A stretch of 64,000 bases of DNA from Chlorops oryzae (GCA_020466095.1 CM035806.1:9157251-9221250); one strand, 5' to 3'; counted from the stretch's first letter, positions 11,045 to 23,121 are shown. Program-made: numbers and translations. Notes: generated from the letters alone by a model not told the origin.

Positions 11045-11410
11045 CAGCAGTTATTTAGGAAGTGCATTACCAAAGTAATGCATTTTTTCATCTATGAAAT
11101 AGGAATGCAAAGTAAATTGAACAAATTTGCATGGAGAGGTAATCGAAGAGGTAATGTGTTGCCTGATATGTTCACTCCCAAAGCAAAGCGTTACATACTT
11201 CTATAGCATTACTTGAGAATGCAAATAGTAATGCATTACAAAATCAAGTATTTTCGATTACTTTTCGTACAACTGGTAATGCAAATAGGCATGCATTACA
11301 TTCGCTAGGACATCGCCGTGTTAATTAAAACTAATCGATTCTGTAATGCATAAACAGTACGGCTTTTGAATTAATTTTTGCATTACCATCGGTTACAAAT
11401 AACTGCTGGG
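11045..11410. mobile_element. 365 bp MITE with repeated GTAATGCATTAC half-sites
   Basis: The ends CAGCAGTTATTT and AAATAACTGCTG are inverted; the right end continues to CCCAGCAG on the reverse strand. Within it GCATTAC or GTAATGC occurs about ten times in both orientations. The architecture parallels the MITE at 5061-5801 with a different core palindrome. No ORF. Confidence 0.6.
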
Positions 11411-13240
11411 AAGCAGTTCCAGAATGCGCTTGTTTGGACCTTTTTTGGGGTACCTGCATGTGCTCTCTTTAAAGGTGTTAACGTGGTTGACAAAAGCTAA
11501 GAAAGTGGGTATGGTAAAAGGACGGTTCTTCAAAAAGGCCTCATACCAGAACAATTTATAAGGGGATCGAACAGTTGTTGGCATTTGAGATCCTAGTGGG
11601 CGTGGTCGTACAGTTTCTAGAAAATCCATGAAAAAAAAAAATAGGATCAGAGAGCTGTCTCTCTTCTTGATATATTAAGTACGATAGATATCGAAAAATA
11701 CCAAAAATTGGCTATCACCTTAGTTGAGTTCAATCAAACAGCATTTTCCAGCGTACAAAACAAGGTATCTTGCCAGAGGAGCAAAGACGCCTCCAGAGCC
11801 CTTTATTAGAAGAGTTAAGCCCCTTTCACTGTTTTATAATTATAAGGGCTATTGTAATAGACGCTTCATTCTTCTCATTTCTTAAGTCAATGTAGTAATT
11901 ATAAATGATCATCCAAAAACTGAAGTTCTCTTTGAAATGCTCACTTTTCCGGGTCCTCCAAAAAAAAAAAACTAAAATTATAAAAAAAAAAAAAAAAAAT
12001 TTTTTTTTTTTTTGCAGTGTAAACATATTGAAGTTCCTCTCAATAATGAACTAGAGCCATACGCAAACTAAACTAAGCCAAACTGAGGTCCACTGTAACC
12101 AAATGTACTACAAGAATATCTCTTTGATCGGTGCCTGTTGAATTTATGCTACAGAATCAATCCGCGCGCGATCACAAGATCAGTGATCCATGGTACAAGT
12201 TGTTTGCTGCCGGTACTGCAGCAGCAGCGTTCCAACCTACTTTGTGTACGTAGCGAAGAACGCTTCCAGCGATCCATCGGCATTTCCAACATTCGACCGA
12301 TCGCACTGATCGATCGGGCGCGATCGCAATCGTATAAGATTCGTTGCTCCTGCAAAAAGCATCGAGATTCCCTTCAGTTGCGATTTCACAAATCGCAACA
12401 ATATTTCTCCACCGTGAAGGCAGATCTTTGGCCCATGCGCGCCACTAAATAAACCTGTTCATACACGATCTCACTCGCATCAAGGTGACTAAGCACCCTA
12501 CTATACGATACAGCGGCTTGTGTACTACGGCCGGCCAAATTCATTCACTCATTCAACGCGAATCAAATTAGTTGACTGATGATGTTGCCGATGACGTTGG
12601 ATGATGCCGATAGCTTGTCAATGTTGAGCTGTTGACTTCTGTTTTGCTGTTCTCCCTCTCCCGCCATCCATCTCGATCGCCAACATCACCATCACCATCA
12701 CCGTCTCTGTCTATATCTCTGTCTTGGTCTCTGTCTTTCTCTTGCGCTGCTAGCTCTTTCGATACTTAGATCCGTTTGATCATATGAGTATTTGCCTTTC
12801 TGCTGGATGCTGGTCAGCTTTATTGGGTGACAGATTGATGAGGTGAGCTTTGGTATTTTTTTTTTTTTTTTTTGTTTCGTTTATTCTTTTTGAGGAATTT
12901 TTCAACGGAAATTAGTCAAATGATATTTTCTTTTTATTTATCTATTTATTTATTTTAAATAACGGACTTTGAAGTTAGAGCATGATGGCGCAAGTGTATT
13001 CGTATACATCGAGAATATACTTAAAATGAATGAATGATCATGATTTTCCTATCTTCTGAGAAATGTCACAATCGTTGAATTAAATATAAGAGATTTATTT
13101 CCACCCAAAAAGCCTCGATACAACCTCAGTTCTGCGCAGAAATCAATGAAAAATTTTTCTATAAGTATTGATGACAGATAGGACTGAACTTTCTACACAT
13201 ACATACATATATTGTATGAATCTTTTTTGAGTATTATCGA
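11411..13240. other. no gene recognised
   Basis: An A17/T16 palindromic run lies at about 11981-12015. A cluster of GATC sites (ten or more, several CGATCG) lies at 12165-12335 under a 104-codon frame of no recognisable type. CATCAC and CTCTGT short repeats are at 12680-12740, with T runs near 12860. Confidence 0.45.
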
Positions 13241-13689
13241 TTGTGCACGCTGGATTTCAGCGTCAGTTCCTATTCAAATATCTACTTAGCATCTATAGAC
13301 AATTCCCAAAATGCGACATCAATTCATCAGTCCTTAAATAGTCTATCAATCAATCAGATTCTTCCGCTCGCCCGAAGCTACACAAGATACGAGTCAGGCC
13401 AATGGGGAGGAATTAGACACAAAAAATTCATCAAAAAAAAGTCACCTCTCCCTTATGTCGATATTGACGGCTCTCACCCTAAATATGAGATGTATTATTT
13501 AGTAATCTTGAACGACAAAGAAACAAACTTATCAAAATTAAGGAAAAATTATTCAGAAGAATTCTTATCATGGGTAAGAAGGTCGGTTGCAGTAGCGGTT
13601 CTGCTTGTACGTCGGTCGCCTTATTACCGAGATAACCCTTCGCGATCAGAGAGATGAACTTTGTTTTTGGATACATTTTTCATTTCTCT

Positions 13690-14265
13690 TAAAGGGAGCC
13701 ACGATTTCGGCAAAGCAATCCCTTATTGTAAAATGTGAAGGGGTTACCGAAGGGAGAATAATTCTCAGGGCCCCTTATTTCTGTAATACAAACAGAAGTT
13801 CCAAGTGCCAAAGAAAGAAGAAACAATTTCCTGGCTTTCCTGCGAAGGGAAGGCAGTAACAAACGAGATTAAGCAGCTGGCGGAATATTGCACAAAGGAA
13901 AACCTCCAATAGGTTGTATGATGCGCATCATACAGTTTGGCGCAGCACGGACAGCCATTGGGGAGGTGTGAGTCACTGCTTGATTTTATTTCCACACATA
14001 ATTTGATAGCAGTGAACCACTTTTGCAAATGCAATTCGTCGTGAGTTGTTAGATCTCACATTTGCCAGCCATTTTACAGCTAATAGCATCTCGAACTGGA
14101 GGGCACTCGAAGAGGTCGATCTGTGGGATCACCTCGGTATAATCGGTTTGACTCGATAGCAGGCATTTGAGAAATCGTTGGTAGTGAGAGAAATGCGGAG
14201 AAAACCAACTGGCCGAGGTTTAAATTCTCCATTAGAGAAGCACTTTGAATACATAAAAAGATGTG
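13690..14265 (+). pseudogene. decayed non-LTR retrotransposon endonuclease domain (ORF2 fragment)
   Basis: Pieces in shifting plus-strand frames line up with the apurinic-type endonuclease of jockey/I/LOA-like LINEs. In order they are: LIVKCEGVTEGRIILRAPYF (about 13717), EIKQLAEYCTKENLQ (13865-13909), YDAHHTVWRSTD (13917-13952), NLIAVNHFCKCNSS, ELLDLTFAS (about 14045) and NWRALEEVDLWDHLGII. DAHHTVW matches the DANAHHxxWGS block and WDH sits where the catalytic SDH block is expected, with S changed to W. At least three frameshifts and several stops make it dead. The reverse transcriptase part is missing. Confidence 0.75.
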
Positions 14266-14937
14266 TGAAGATTTATTCTTTCAGTCGACGTCAAATCTTA
14301 CGATTTGTATGTTCATAGCAGCGAATGATCGTCGAAATATGATCGATATTTCCTATTGAAATTCCATTTTTGAAATATAATAAATAATTTTTCTAAAGTT
14401 AGTATTCCTTAAAAATTGTTGCTATTCACAGGGCACAAGAAATAAACCAAAACACAAATCCTCTCTATGAAATTTCGTTAAGTGAAAAAAAAAAAAACGT
14501 TTCATTAATTACGTCAGTTGAATGCAAAACAAAAGACTTAAGACGCAAACTCGCTTAACTGAATGCTAAGAATTTTGTTCGTAAGCTCTAAACTACAAAA
14601 CGGTACAATCCGTCGGCATTGTCACTTGCAAAATATCAGTAGCAGCTTCTATACAACAACAAAAACAAAAACCAAAAGGGTCTCAGAAGCAGTGAAATAT
14701 AATACTCCCGACGACATTAAATGGTAGCGATGCAAAGCAAAAAAAAAAAAAAAAAAACAACCAACAAAATAACAAACGCAACAACAACAATTAGCAGGAA
14801 AAGAAAATCCCCAAAAAACTTCGACCGCAGCGTCTTGATTTAATATTTCATACAAACCGAAATCAAGTAAAAATACACAATATACAATATAAAATCGAGA
14901 GCGAGAAGTAAAAAGCACAGCACAAAGTCTTCTTCGT

Positions 14938-14973
<36 letters not shown>

Positions 14974-15918
14974 GTGAACGGATTAAGAAGGACGCCTTAA
15001 CTTTCAGTTTTGCACACTTGAAGAGATTCTAAAGACATCAACCACCACCAGCACCACCATGGCCACGAGAATATGGCATGTCTCGGCGATTGACCAGGAA
15101 AGGCAGTGGTTTCCTGCTGCAGTCACATGCAGCTCAATACACTTTACACCTGAAGAAGCCGAAGTGTGAAACTGTTGTTGTTCTTGTTACTGGACGCCGC
15201 TGGACGACCGGCAGCAGCCGCACCACCAACAAACCACCACAGGCCATCTTCAAACCGAGCGGTTTTATTATGTTCAACATTTGTAGTGCCATTCCAAGGT
15301 TTTCTTTTCCCTTTTCTCGCTCTCTCTCTCTCTCTCTTTCTTTCTTATTCCTTTTATGAAATTTTTTTTATTTATATTTTTTTTTAGTTTTTTTTATTTT
15401 TTTTTTTTTTCAATGCATGCGACGCAATTGTCGCATCGCATCGTAAAATGAATTTAAGTAGGAATTAAATATTTCTGACATTTTCAATATGCCGCATGAG
15501 AAGGCAGCAATGAATGAATAGAAGAAGGCTTAGACTCGAATTGTTGGCAAAACAAGACGACAGACTGGACTGCAAAATGTAGCATGAAGAAAAACCGAGA
15601 GATCAAAAGAATCTAATTAAAAAATGGCTCGCTGAAACGACAACTGCGACAGCAACTACCTTTTCGGCAGCCAGTGTTCCCTTGATTAAAAGAGAATATT
15701 CATTTTCAGTTTTTCTGATTTTCTTTGGAAAACTAAGTATATTGATTTTTTTTAAATTTATTTATTATTTTTAGTTTTTAATTTTTAAAAATTTTTTTAT
15801 ATTTTACTTAAATTTTTTAATATATTTTTTAATTTTTTATATATATATATATATAATATATATTATATTTTTTTTTTGTGTTAAAAAATGTTCTAAAATC
15901 GGCTCTGTCATTTGGTCG
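14266..15918. other. no gene recognised; poly-A and AT-rich DNA
   Basis: A pure A run of 32 lies at 14940-14971, with an A-run near 14740. A CT tract is at about 15319-15338, and T/AT-rich DNA at 15360-15412 and 15740-15880 includes a TA dinucleotide run. Frames around 15078-15387 are low complexity. Confidence 0.5.
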
Positions 15919-16669
15919 TTAAGGGGGTCTTCTCATTGAGCAACTTTTTTTTCGATTTTTTTTTTTTTTTTGCATTTATTTATAGCTTGGGTAGTTGTGA
16001 ATATGCCCCTAAAAGGATTTTTTGAAATTCGAAATAGTTTAGAGGATATAGCCTTCTTTGTCGAGCAAGATCTGCGCTAAAACGAGTAATTTTTGCGTTG
16101 CTTCAAACTTTAAACGCTTTATCTCGAAACCACGTTTTTCGAACTGGCGGCCATGATATCTCCAGTTCAACTGAACCGATTTTCATGAAACAAAGTGGAA
16201 TCGACGCAGAATTGTCACCATTCTCGGGTGAACCTCGAACATAATTTTAAAAATTTTTTTACTATTTTTTTTTTTACACTAAACTACAAAAAAAAAAAGC
16301 CCGAAATTGAAATTTTTTTTTGAATGGCCGCCATTTTGTCAAAAAAAATCACAAAATTAAGCTTGAGGTTCACCCGAGAATTACATCTATACTGATTATA
16401 ACCCCGTTTTTTTTTTCCATTTCGGACGCTCCGGAGACCCGGAATCGTGGCCGCCGTGACGGCAACTTTTTTTTTTCACCACCAACTTTGAAGTCTCATT
16501 ACTTTTTGAACAGCCCACGTATCGAGGCAAAAAAAATTTTTTTTATTTACTTTGAACCTTTTGTAATACAATAAATAAAAAAAGTTTTCAATTATTCTTT
16601 GCGTTTTCAAATAAGAATTTTTTTAAAAAGGGTCCAAAAAACGGGTTTTCAATGAGAAGACCCCCTTAA
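15919..16669 (+). mobile_element. TTAA element family 1, copy 1 (piggyBac-type MITE)
   Basis: TTAAGGGGGTCTTCTCATTG at the left and its inverse at the right end. TTAA at each border is the hallmark target of piggyBac transposons. Length is 751 bp including both TTAA. A second copy of exactly the same length lies inverted at 51874-52624 and is almost identical, so both moved recently. There is no transposase, so it must be non-autonomous. Interior features include ACCGATTTTCATGAAA and a CGCTTTATCTCGAAACCACG core. Confidence 0.85.
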
Positions 16670-17836
16670 GTAAAAAAAATAAAATAAATTTCTAGGAAAA
16701 CTACATATATACCTTGAACTTTTCCGCACCATCATCTTTCTGCTGAACTGCATTTTCACAATCAAAGAATGACTTTTTTCACAAAGCGGAAAAGAAACGA
16801 AAACGACCTCATTCTGAAAAAATAAACATTTGTAGACAATTTCGAGCCCCCATTGCTAACAGAGCCCTGAGCAATACCACTTGAGAGCAATTGGGCCCTT
16901 TTACCACACACTAAGCTGGAATTGTATTAGATCGAAAAGACTCTTCGAATGGCACTCGAACTGTCCAAAGTCAACAACAACAACAACAACAACAGCAACA
17001 ACAAAAAGAGAGACCATTGAAAATACCCAAAGTCAAGTACCAAAAGACATCGCATCATCGCGCGCTTCACAATCGGAATGAATTTTCTTCCTTTTTTTTT
17101 TTTTTTTTTTATCTTCTAGCTTGATTATTTCAAGAAATGTTTGACTGTTTTTACAGTAAAACCTTCTACAAATGGTCATGACGAATGCACGACGAAATGG
17201 CCGTTACTTTTGCTCTCCAAATTCCAATACACGAACTTTACCGCCATTGAGATATCTTAGCTTTTGAATGCGAATTGGTGAGAAATCTTCTTTAGCATTC
17301 AATCAATTGTGTCATGGCACCAACCGAAGACGTTAAAAAATAATAAAAAATTTCGAAAAAATTTTTTAAATTTCAAAAAAATAATAAGAAAAAACTAAAA
17401 ATAAAGACAAACTAAAAAATCAAATAAAAAAATGAAAAAATAAAATAAATACAAAAAATAAATTATAAAGTAGAAATAAATATTCTCGATTAATTTCAAA
17501 ACTCATTTTTCTTTGCTTAAACTTCGAAATCTTTTATTAGCAAAACAAATACTTCGGTCCAAGATAAATAAGCATGAATAGCCAGCCATGCTTTTTCCGA
17601 ATGATTTTTTTATTGTTATTGTTTTTTAATCTTGTTAAGTTTTTTTTTTTTTGTTTATTTATTTATTTTTTTTTTTTTTTTTTTGGTCAATAACCCGGCG
17701 TCGCACAGTGGTTATTTGGTGTGCAAAAAATTCAATTCTTCGACCAATTGATATCAAAAAATTATTGTTGCAGCTTTGTAGGAGATTGTGTGAATAAGAG
17801 AAATCCATAATGTTTTCTCCAAAGATAACAGTTTTA
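16670..17836. other. no gene recognised; (CAA)n and A/T-rich tracts
   Basis: A (CAA)n tract lies at 16974-17006 and T runs at 17089-17110. 17330-17480 is an A-rich patch of AAATAAAT-type sequence. Nothing coding is supported. Confidence 0.5.
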
Positions 17837-17979
17837 GGGGCTCTCTCCAGTTCTGTCAGAAATGAAACAGAAATGAAAAACTTCATATAAAAAAACGCTT
17901 CAGAAAATTTCTGATTCATTTCTGAAGCGTTTTTTTTTATATGAAGTTTTTTATTTCTGACAGAACTGGAGAGAGCCCC
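17837..17979. repeat. 143 bp hairpin with about 60 bp arms
   Basis: The left arm starts GGGGCTCTCTCCAGTTCTGT and the right arm is its inverse, ending at 17979. The arms meet around a loop of roughly 12 nt (ATTTCTGATTCA). They differ mainly by an 11 bp insertion in the left arm and T-run length. The RNA of either strand would fold into one long hairpin. Likely the core of a foldback element. Confidence 0.85.
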
Positions 17980-18189
17980 TTACTATGAAAACCCATTGGA
18001 AGTCCCATAAAGCTATGGAAGGAAGTTTTAAGTCTCGAAAGAAAAAAAAGTTTTTTGTGAAACCTGCAAAGCTTTTTGTCTATTTATAGAAATCATCAAT
18101 TTAAAAAAAAAAAAAGTCCAGGATAATTGCAATTTTTAAAAATTTCGATAGCATACTTTTAGGGAAATCTATTGCCAATGACAATCATG

Positions 18190-18365
18190 ATTAGTGGTCG
18201 TGGCCGATTTTGATGAAACTTTTAGGACATTTTTGCCTAACCAATACTAAACTTTGTGCAAAGTTTCAAAGAATTCTGATCAAAGGAAAAAAAAGTTAAA
18301 TGAAAAAATTATTTGGTTTGTGCGGAATGGGAGGTGGGCGTGGCAGATTTTGATGAAGCTTCGTT
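18190..18365 (+). repeat. duplicated CGTGGC-type repeat fragment
   Basis: GTGGTCGTGGCCGATTTTGA at 18196 and GTGGGCGTGGCAGATTTTGA at 18334 form a direct repeat. GTGGGCGTGGC also recurs inside the DINE-like elements at 26.7-26.9 kb and, inverted, at 59.4-59.7 kb, so this is probably a fragment of such an element. Confidence 0.45.
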
Positions 18366-19541
18366 TGTTTTTTTTTTTTTTTTTTTTTTAATTCCATTTA
18401 TATAAAGCTCGAAGCCAAATTTCATTATTCTATATATTATTCTACAGCGTTCTAATTTATACCAAGAAATGTATGAAGACTAACCACTGTGCGTCGGATA
18501 CGCTGCGCTTGCAGGTAAAGCGCGCTTCAACACAAATCACACTCAGCGCTCAGTGCTCCAAACATCCAAGAGCGTTTGCATACATCACCTCACATGTAAA
18601 CACACACACACACACACACGCATTAATACATATATACACACATATATTTACAAACATTCATACATTCCCGGCGAATGAATGGAATTGGAAATTGTCACTT
18701 CGCCGCTGCGTCAAAGGCATTCTATGATCAGTCAATGGCATATCGCGTCATGGCATCAGTGGGACTCGATATACATACTTATATACAAATATGTATATAA
18801 ATTTTTTTTGTTGTTCTATTTTCCATTTCAAAACTCAATGCTCAATAATATTTTTGGATATTGTTTTCAATCGGTCGATGCCGGAGCTGCCCACGTACTC
18901 GGATGGAAATTGGTGCCAAAGTTTTCAAAGACGCTTTATCTTTTTTTTTTCTTCGTTTTTTCTCTCCCTCTCCCTGTCCCTCTCTTTTGTTTGCTGTCAA
19001 AAAAGTGTTGTTCTCTTTCCAGTGTGGGCAGTGTGAACCAAATTGTCCAACGTATCGATAATATAAACGTTAGATATTTGCATTCCTTTGAAGTTTTTTT
19101 TTTTTTGGTCTTCTTTGGGGGAAATAAGAAACGAATAAAAAAATTTTCAATCTGAGGAGTTATCGCTGTGGGTGATAAGAAAATGAGTTCAAGCGCGTAC
19201 GCTGAAAGTTATGTAGTTTCGCGAGAGATTTCAAACAATTAAAAACTAATCGAAGGAGGTTCGAACCCCCATCTGTACGACCCTGTATGAGGTAATGGAA
19301 AATTTTATCAAGAAAATAAAACAAACCCAAAAAATAAGTCAACCCAGAAGAAAAAAAATGGACTTTGTATATTAGTAGAATTTTTTGAATAGTGGCATTC
19401 ACAAGATTGGTGGAAGATCCGCCGCCTTGCATGGATTGGTTAAAGACTAAAGTTTTCACTTCGAAAACCTCAAATCGAAATATTGAATTAATACGTGATT
19501 TTAACCCAGCGCGTGAGTCGGGAAAATTCGAAAATAATCCG
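18366..19541. other. no gene recognised; (CA)n and T-rich tracts
   Basis: (CA)9-10 at 18600-18619. A short GC-richer patch at 18870-18925 can be read as MPELPTYSDGNWCQ, but it has no clear splice signals. CT-rich sequence lies at 18958-18985. GGTTCGAACCCCC at 19259 looks like a tRNA T-arm but has no A-box partner. Confidence 0.4.
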
Positions 19542-20067
19542 CACACAGAGAAAAAAAAAAAAAACAACAACCAGAAAATCGGTAGAATCAAAAGGAAAAA
19601 CACATGATACAAGAAAACAAGATAGCGCCACTTGAGAGAGGAAACGTCACAAACTCAAAATCGCGATTCGTTATTGTTGTTTCCAATGTTCAAATGATTT
19701 TCTTTTGAATATGGGAAACAACAACAATTTTCGCTCAGTGACGTACAAACTCAATTTTCGGTTAATGAAGCATCAAAATAGCGGTACTGAATGGTAAATT
19801 GTTTTTGTATCATGGAAAAACATACAAAACGGCTTCGGCTTCAACAAGGAATATTTTTAATTTCAAATATTTTCTTGTTGGAAAAAATAAAGATTTTCCT
19901 TGTGCATCAACTATGTTTCAGGTTGAATTGACACAATAATATTCAAAAATGGATTTAAATTGAAATTGTTGAACTAACCACGGATATAAATAATTGAAAT
20001 GACAAGATAATTTTTCAAATAAAAAAAAAAATTTCTAAAATACCTATACAAGAAGAAATGTCACAAC

Positions 20068-21233
20068 CAGTGCTCGGACTTGAAAATTTTTAAAGGTGGT
20101 AGATTTTTAAAGAAGTGGTAGATTTTTATAAAAAGTGGTAGATTTAATTTGTTTAAAATGGTAATCAAATATATCACATCTGATCATGTAGAAAATTGGG
20201 AAACTTAATTGTTTTTAGGTATTTTCTCTTGTTATAAAAAAAATGTTTCAATATTTATTGGATGTCGTTAAGGGGACCTTCTGGTCTAGAATTTTTTGAA
20301 AATTGAATTTTTTTTTTTTATATATTTCGGAAGAATAGACTTTTAAGAATATGCTGGCAAAGTTTCGTGAAGATATTGACAATATTTTTTTGCTACAGCC
20401 TTTGTAGAAGGTGGAGGACAGCAGGCAGCGCGCTTGATCAAAGCAACTTTGAACGCGTTTATCTCAAAACTACTTTTTTTGACCTGGTGTGAATGAAAAC
20501 AAAAAAAACCATCGAACCGATTTGTCTGGAATTTTTATATATTATTCATAACATCAATGGCTATGGCCCGAACTAGAATCGAATTTTTATTTCAAGAACT
20601 TCATATTTTTTCATCAAAAAAATGGTCAAAAAAAGGGGAGTTTTTGATGGTTGAAATAAAAAATTGCGCCATTTTGTCAATTTAAAAAAAAATTTTTTTA
20701 TTCTAGTTCCTGCCATAGCCGCATTCATTCTGATTAATAACATATTTTTGTTTTTTTTTTTTCGATTACCAGAACTGCCAAAATCTTTCACACCACGGAG
20801 GTACTTTTTCAAAGAGGGTCCACTTCAACGCCATTTTTAAAATACAAAAAAAAAAAAAAAAATTATAACATTTTTTGTTTTTTTTTTAATAAAGAATATA
20901 ATAAGCCTGCATACTTAGAAAATCGTTTTTTATTTGGCTTAATACCAAAAAAAAAATCATGAAAATACCCTAAATTTTCGTGCTCTAGACCAGAAGGTCC
21001 CCTTAAACGCCAATACTGCCATTTTTGACAACATTCTTGACAATAGGAAGCTGCGAACATATTTTTCAATAATACATAACATTAAACCACATTTTTATGT
21101 TCTCAATTATTCTAAATGATCAGGAAATAAATAAAACTAATGCATAAATAAATAAAATAAAAAAGTGGTAGATTTGGACCTAGCGTGGTAGAAGTGGTAG
21201 AAAGTGAAAATAGTGGTAGAAGTCCGAGCACTG
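20068..21233. mobile_element. hAT-like element with CAGTGCTCGGACTT ends
   Basis: CAGTGCTCGGACTT at the left and AAGTCCGAGCACTG at the right. The subterminal DNA holds several GTGGTAGATTT repeats. CAGTG-type ends suggest hAT, but the 8 bp neighbours (GTCACAAC, TATCTTAT) do not match, so the superfamily is uncertain. About 420 bp once the nested TTAA element is removed. Confidence 0.6.
20268..21006 (+). mobile_element. TTAA element family 2, copy A
   Basis: TTAAGGGGACCTTCTGGTCT at the left and its inverse at the right, with TTAA at both borders. 739 bp. A 745 bp copy lies inverted at 37744-38488 and is nearly identical apart from A/T-run lengths. Non-autonomous. A peptide-like frame such as RGPSGLEHENLGYFHD occurs in both copies only because the DNA is shared. 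The internal stretch GAACGCGTTTATCTCAAAAC resembles family 1. Confidence 0.85.
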
Positions 21234-22334
21234 TATCTTATATGTCCTATTTTATAAAACAAATGAGAATTATACGGAACGAAAATAAATGTAATTAAAC
21301 ATATTCCTTTCAAATCAACCAAAAATCTTGTTGACTCAACAATTTTTCTTTTGAATTTTTTATTCTGCTCGTAAATCAAAATGACTGGGAATAACAATGC
21401 GCATTTTTTAAAAAAAAATCATGGTTACGTTCGCTCAGTGTAGGTAGATGATCCAAGTAGATTTTTTTTGCTGTCGACTGTACTGACCTCTCAAGTAATC
21501 GAGCGCAGGGTTGCATCCGATTTCTTAGGGCTTCCATAATTATGAGTACAATGTACCTGTAAATTTTTTTTTATGTTAAGTATTTAAGTGCCTGATTGTA
21601 GCTCATTTCACAGTGTGAACACGGAGACGGATTTCGAAATTGTGAAATTTTTTGACATATTTTGAAGAATTGAAGAGGATTGATTATAATCGTCTCTCTC
21701 ACATTTTATTTTCTTTAATTTGCAAGTGCTTCCTGCATGCGTTACTGTAGTCCATAAAACCGAAAATCGTTTTGAAATATGTGGGGAAAAAAGGGGTCGC
21801 TGGCCATTCCAGAGGAGTAGCGATAAATGGTAAATAGAGAATGGAGGAGCGAATTTGTGGGAAGAATTTCGCACCGATTTATACAAAAATTACTTGAAAT
21901 TAGACAAACGATTTTCTTTTTCAATCTTCAAGCTCTTCATTTTCATCTTCAAAATTCTATTCCCGACGAGACAACAAGTATCTAAAGGGCTTTTCTTTTG
22001 TCAACGTATCGATTCTTGATTCTACTCGTGTATTAAAGTCGAAACATAAATAAATTTAAAAAAAGCAACAAAAATAAGAGGGAAAATCATCACCAATTTA
22101 TGACAATATTCAAATAAAAAAATAAAAAATATACTAAAATAAAACACAATGCAAACAATAAAACAAATTTGTTGTTTGTTGGTGGTCGAACTAAGGCATA
22201 AATTTCTCACTCCACTGTGTGTGCGAAGTGTTGCCTGCTTTCCTGCTTAATCAAACGCTTAATTATTTATCACTGTTTTGCCTAATAAATTCTACAGTCA
22301 AGAAATCTCTTTCTTTCTATATTTTTTCCGTCTT

Positions 22335-22390
22335 CGTTTTATTTTGTTTTGTTTTGTTTTGTTTTGTTTTGATTTGATTTGTTTTGCTTT
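22335..22390. repeat. (TTTTG)n microsatellite
   Basis: Repeated TTTTG units with a few TTTGA variants. Confidence 0.85.
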
Positions 22391-22554
22391 CGTTCCTTTT
22401 CGATAACTTGAATTTCTAGGCCTTCGCTTCGCGCGGTAGATTTTGTTCCGTTTGGATTTAGCTTCACGCCTGTCACTCTCCGTTTTAGCTGCTCTCCTTC
22501 TCTGACAACCGTAGGTGTTGGACGACTAATGCTGTTTTGATAGGGATTTTTCAA
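22391..22554 (-). CDS. possible short coding exon, product unknown
   Basis: A minus-strand frame, preceded directly by a stop and starting with TTG rather than ATG. It encodes NPYQNSISRPTPTVVREGEQ and continues into LKRRVTGVKLNPNGTKSTAR, then runs into the TTTTG repeat. The composition (basic, polar, no runs) looks more protein-like than most frames here. No splice acceptor of quality is seen and no family is recognised. Confidence 0.2.
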
Positions 22555-23121
22555 CTACATATTCAACTATTTCGCCTTATGCTCGATTTGTTTTTTTAAT
22601 TTCCCAATTTTTTTACTTTTTTTTCTCTTAGGTTTTCAATTAACTTGAGCTCGTTGGCTCTCTTTAGGCGTGACAAGATCGAGCCAAGAAATTTGAATAA
22701 CTATTGAAAAATCGATTTCATCGCATTATTATGGACATATTTTTTAATACAAAAAAAAAAAAAAAATCTTATTTTTCTTCATCTTTATGCTTTTTTGCTT
22801 TTGTTTTCTGGTGCGATTTATTAAATTTGTTTCTTTTTGGTTTGTCAGTGCTTTTAACAGTGTATTTTGGAAGTCCGAAAATGCCGCCAGGTAAACATTT
22901 GTCTGATTGGATGGGTGTTCACAACTATAATTGGCCAACTTTCATTGACTGTCTAATTTTGGTCCAGTTAGGCGCCCACACCGTGAAATGCCCATATGAA
23001 AAATGAACGTGAATAAAAGGGCAATAAGATTTGTATACGATGAAATTTTTCTTATTTCGCAATACGACATTTTTGAACTCGTGTACGTTCAGTGGTTGCA
23101 TGGACCCTTTTATAAAATAGC

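Larger units (their letters stand above)
19542..21442 (+). mobile_element. ACAC-NGAG MITE, copy 1, carrying two nested elements
   Basis: Begins CACACAGAGAAAAAA and ends CGTTCGCTCAGTGTA. Parts match in inverted order the element at 29894-30507, for example ACGGCTTCGGCTTCAACAAG and AATGACAAGATAA, and the ATGAGAATTATA block. Interrupted at 20068-21233 by a CAGTG-ended element, which itself carries a TTAA element. No coding content. Confidence 0.65.
21443..23121. other. otherwise unannotated AT-rich DNA
   Basis: Apart from the TTTTG repeat and the doubtful frame beside it, nothing is supported. A runs lie near 22750 and T runs near 22600. Confidence 0.5.

Noticed and set aside
13241..13657. 138-codon ORF upstream of the LINE endonuclease
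   Set aside because: Mixed composition but no domain, no splice signals and no match to LINE ORF1 features I can see; possibly decayed retrotransposon or chance.
19240..19290. tRNA or SINE from GGTTCGAACCCCC
   Set aside because: T-arm-like motif only; no A box at the right distance on either strand.
20573..21069. Conserved ORFs shared with 37.7-38.0 kb as a gene family
   Set aside because: Similarity is due to two copies of a TTAA MITE; frames contain poly-Lys/Phe runs and differ by indels.
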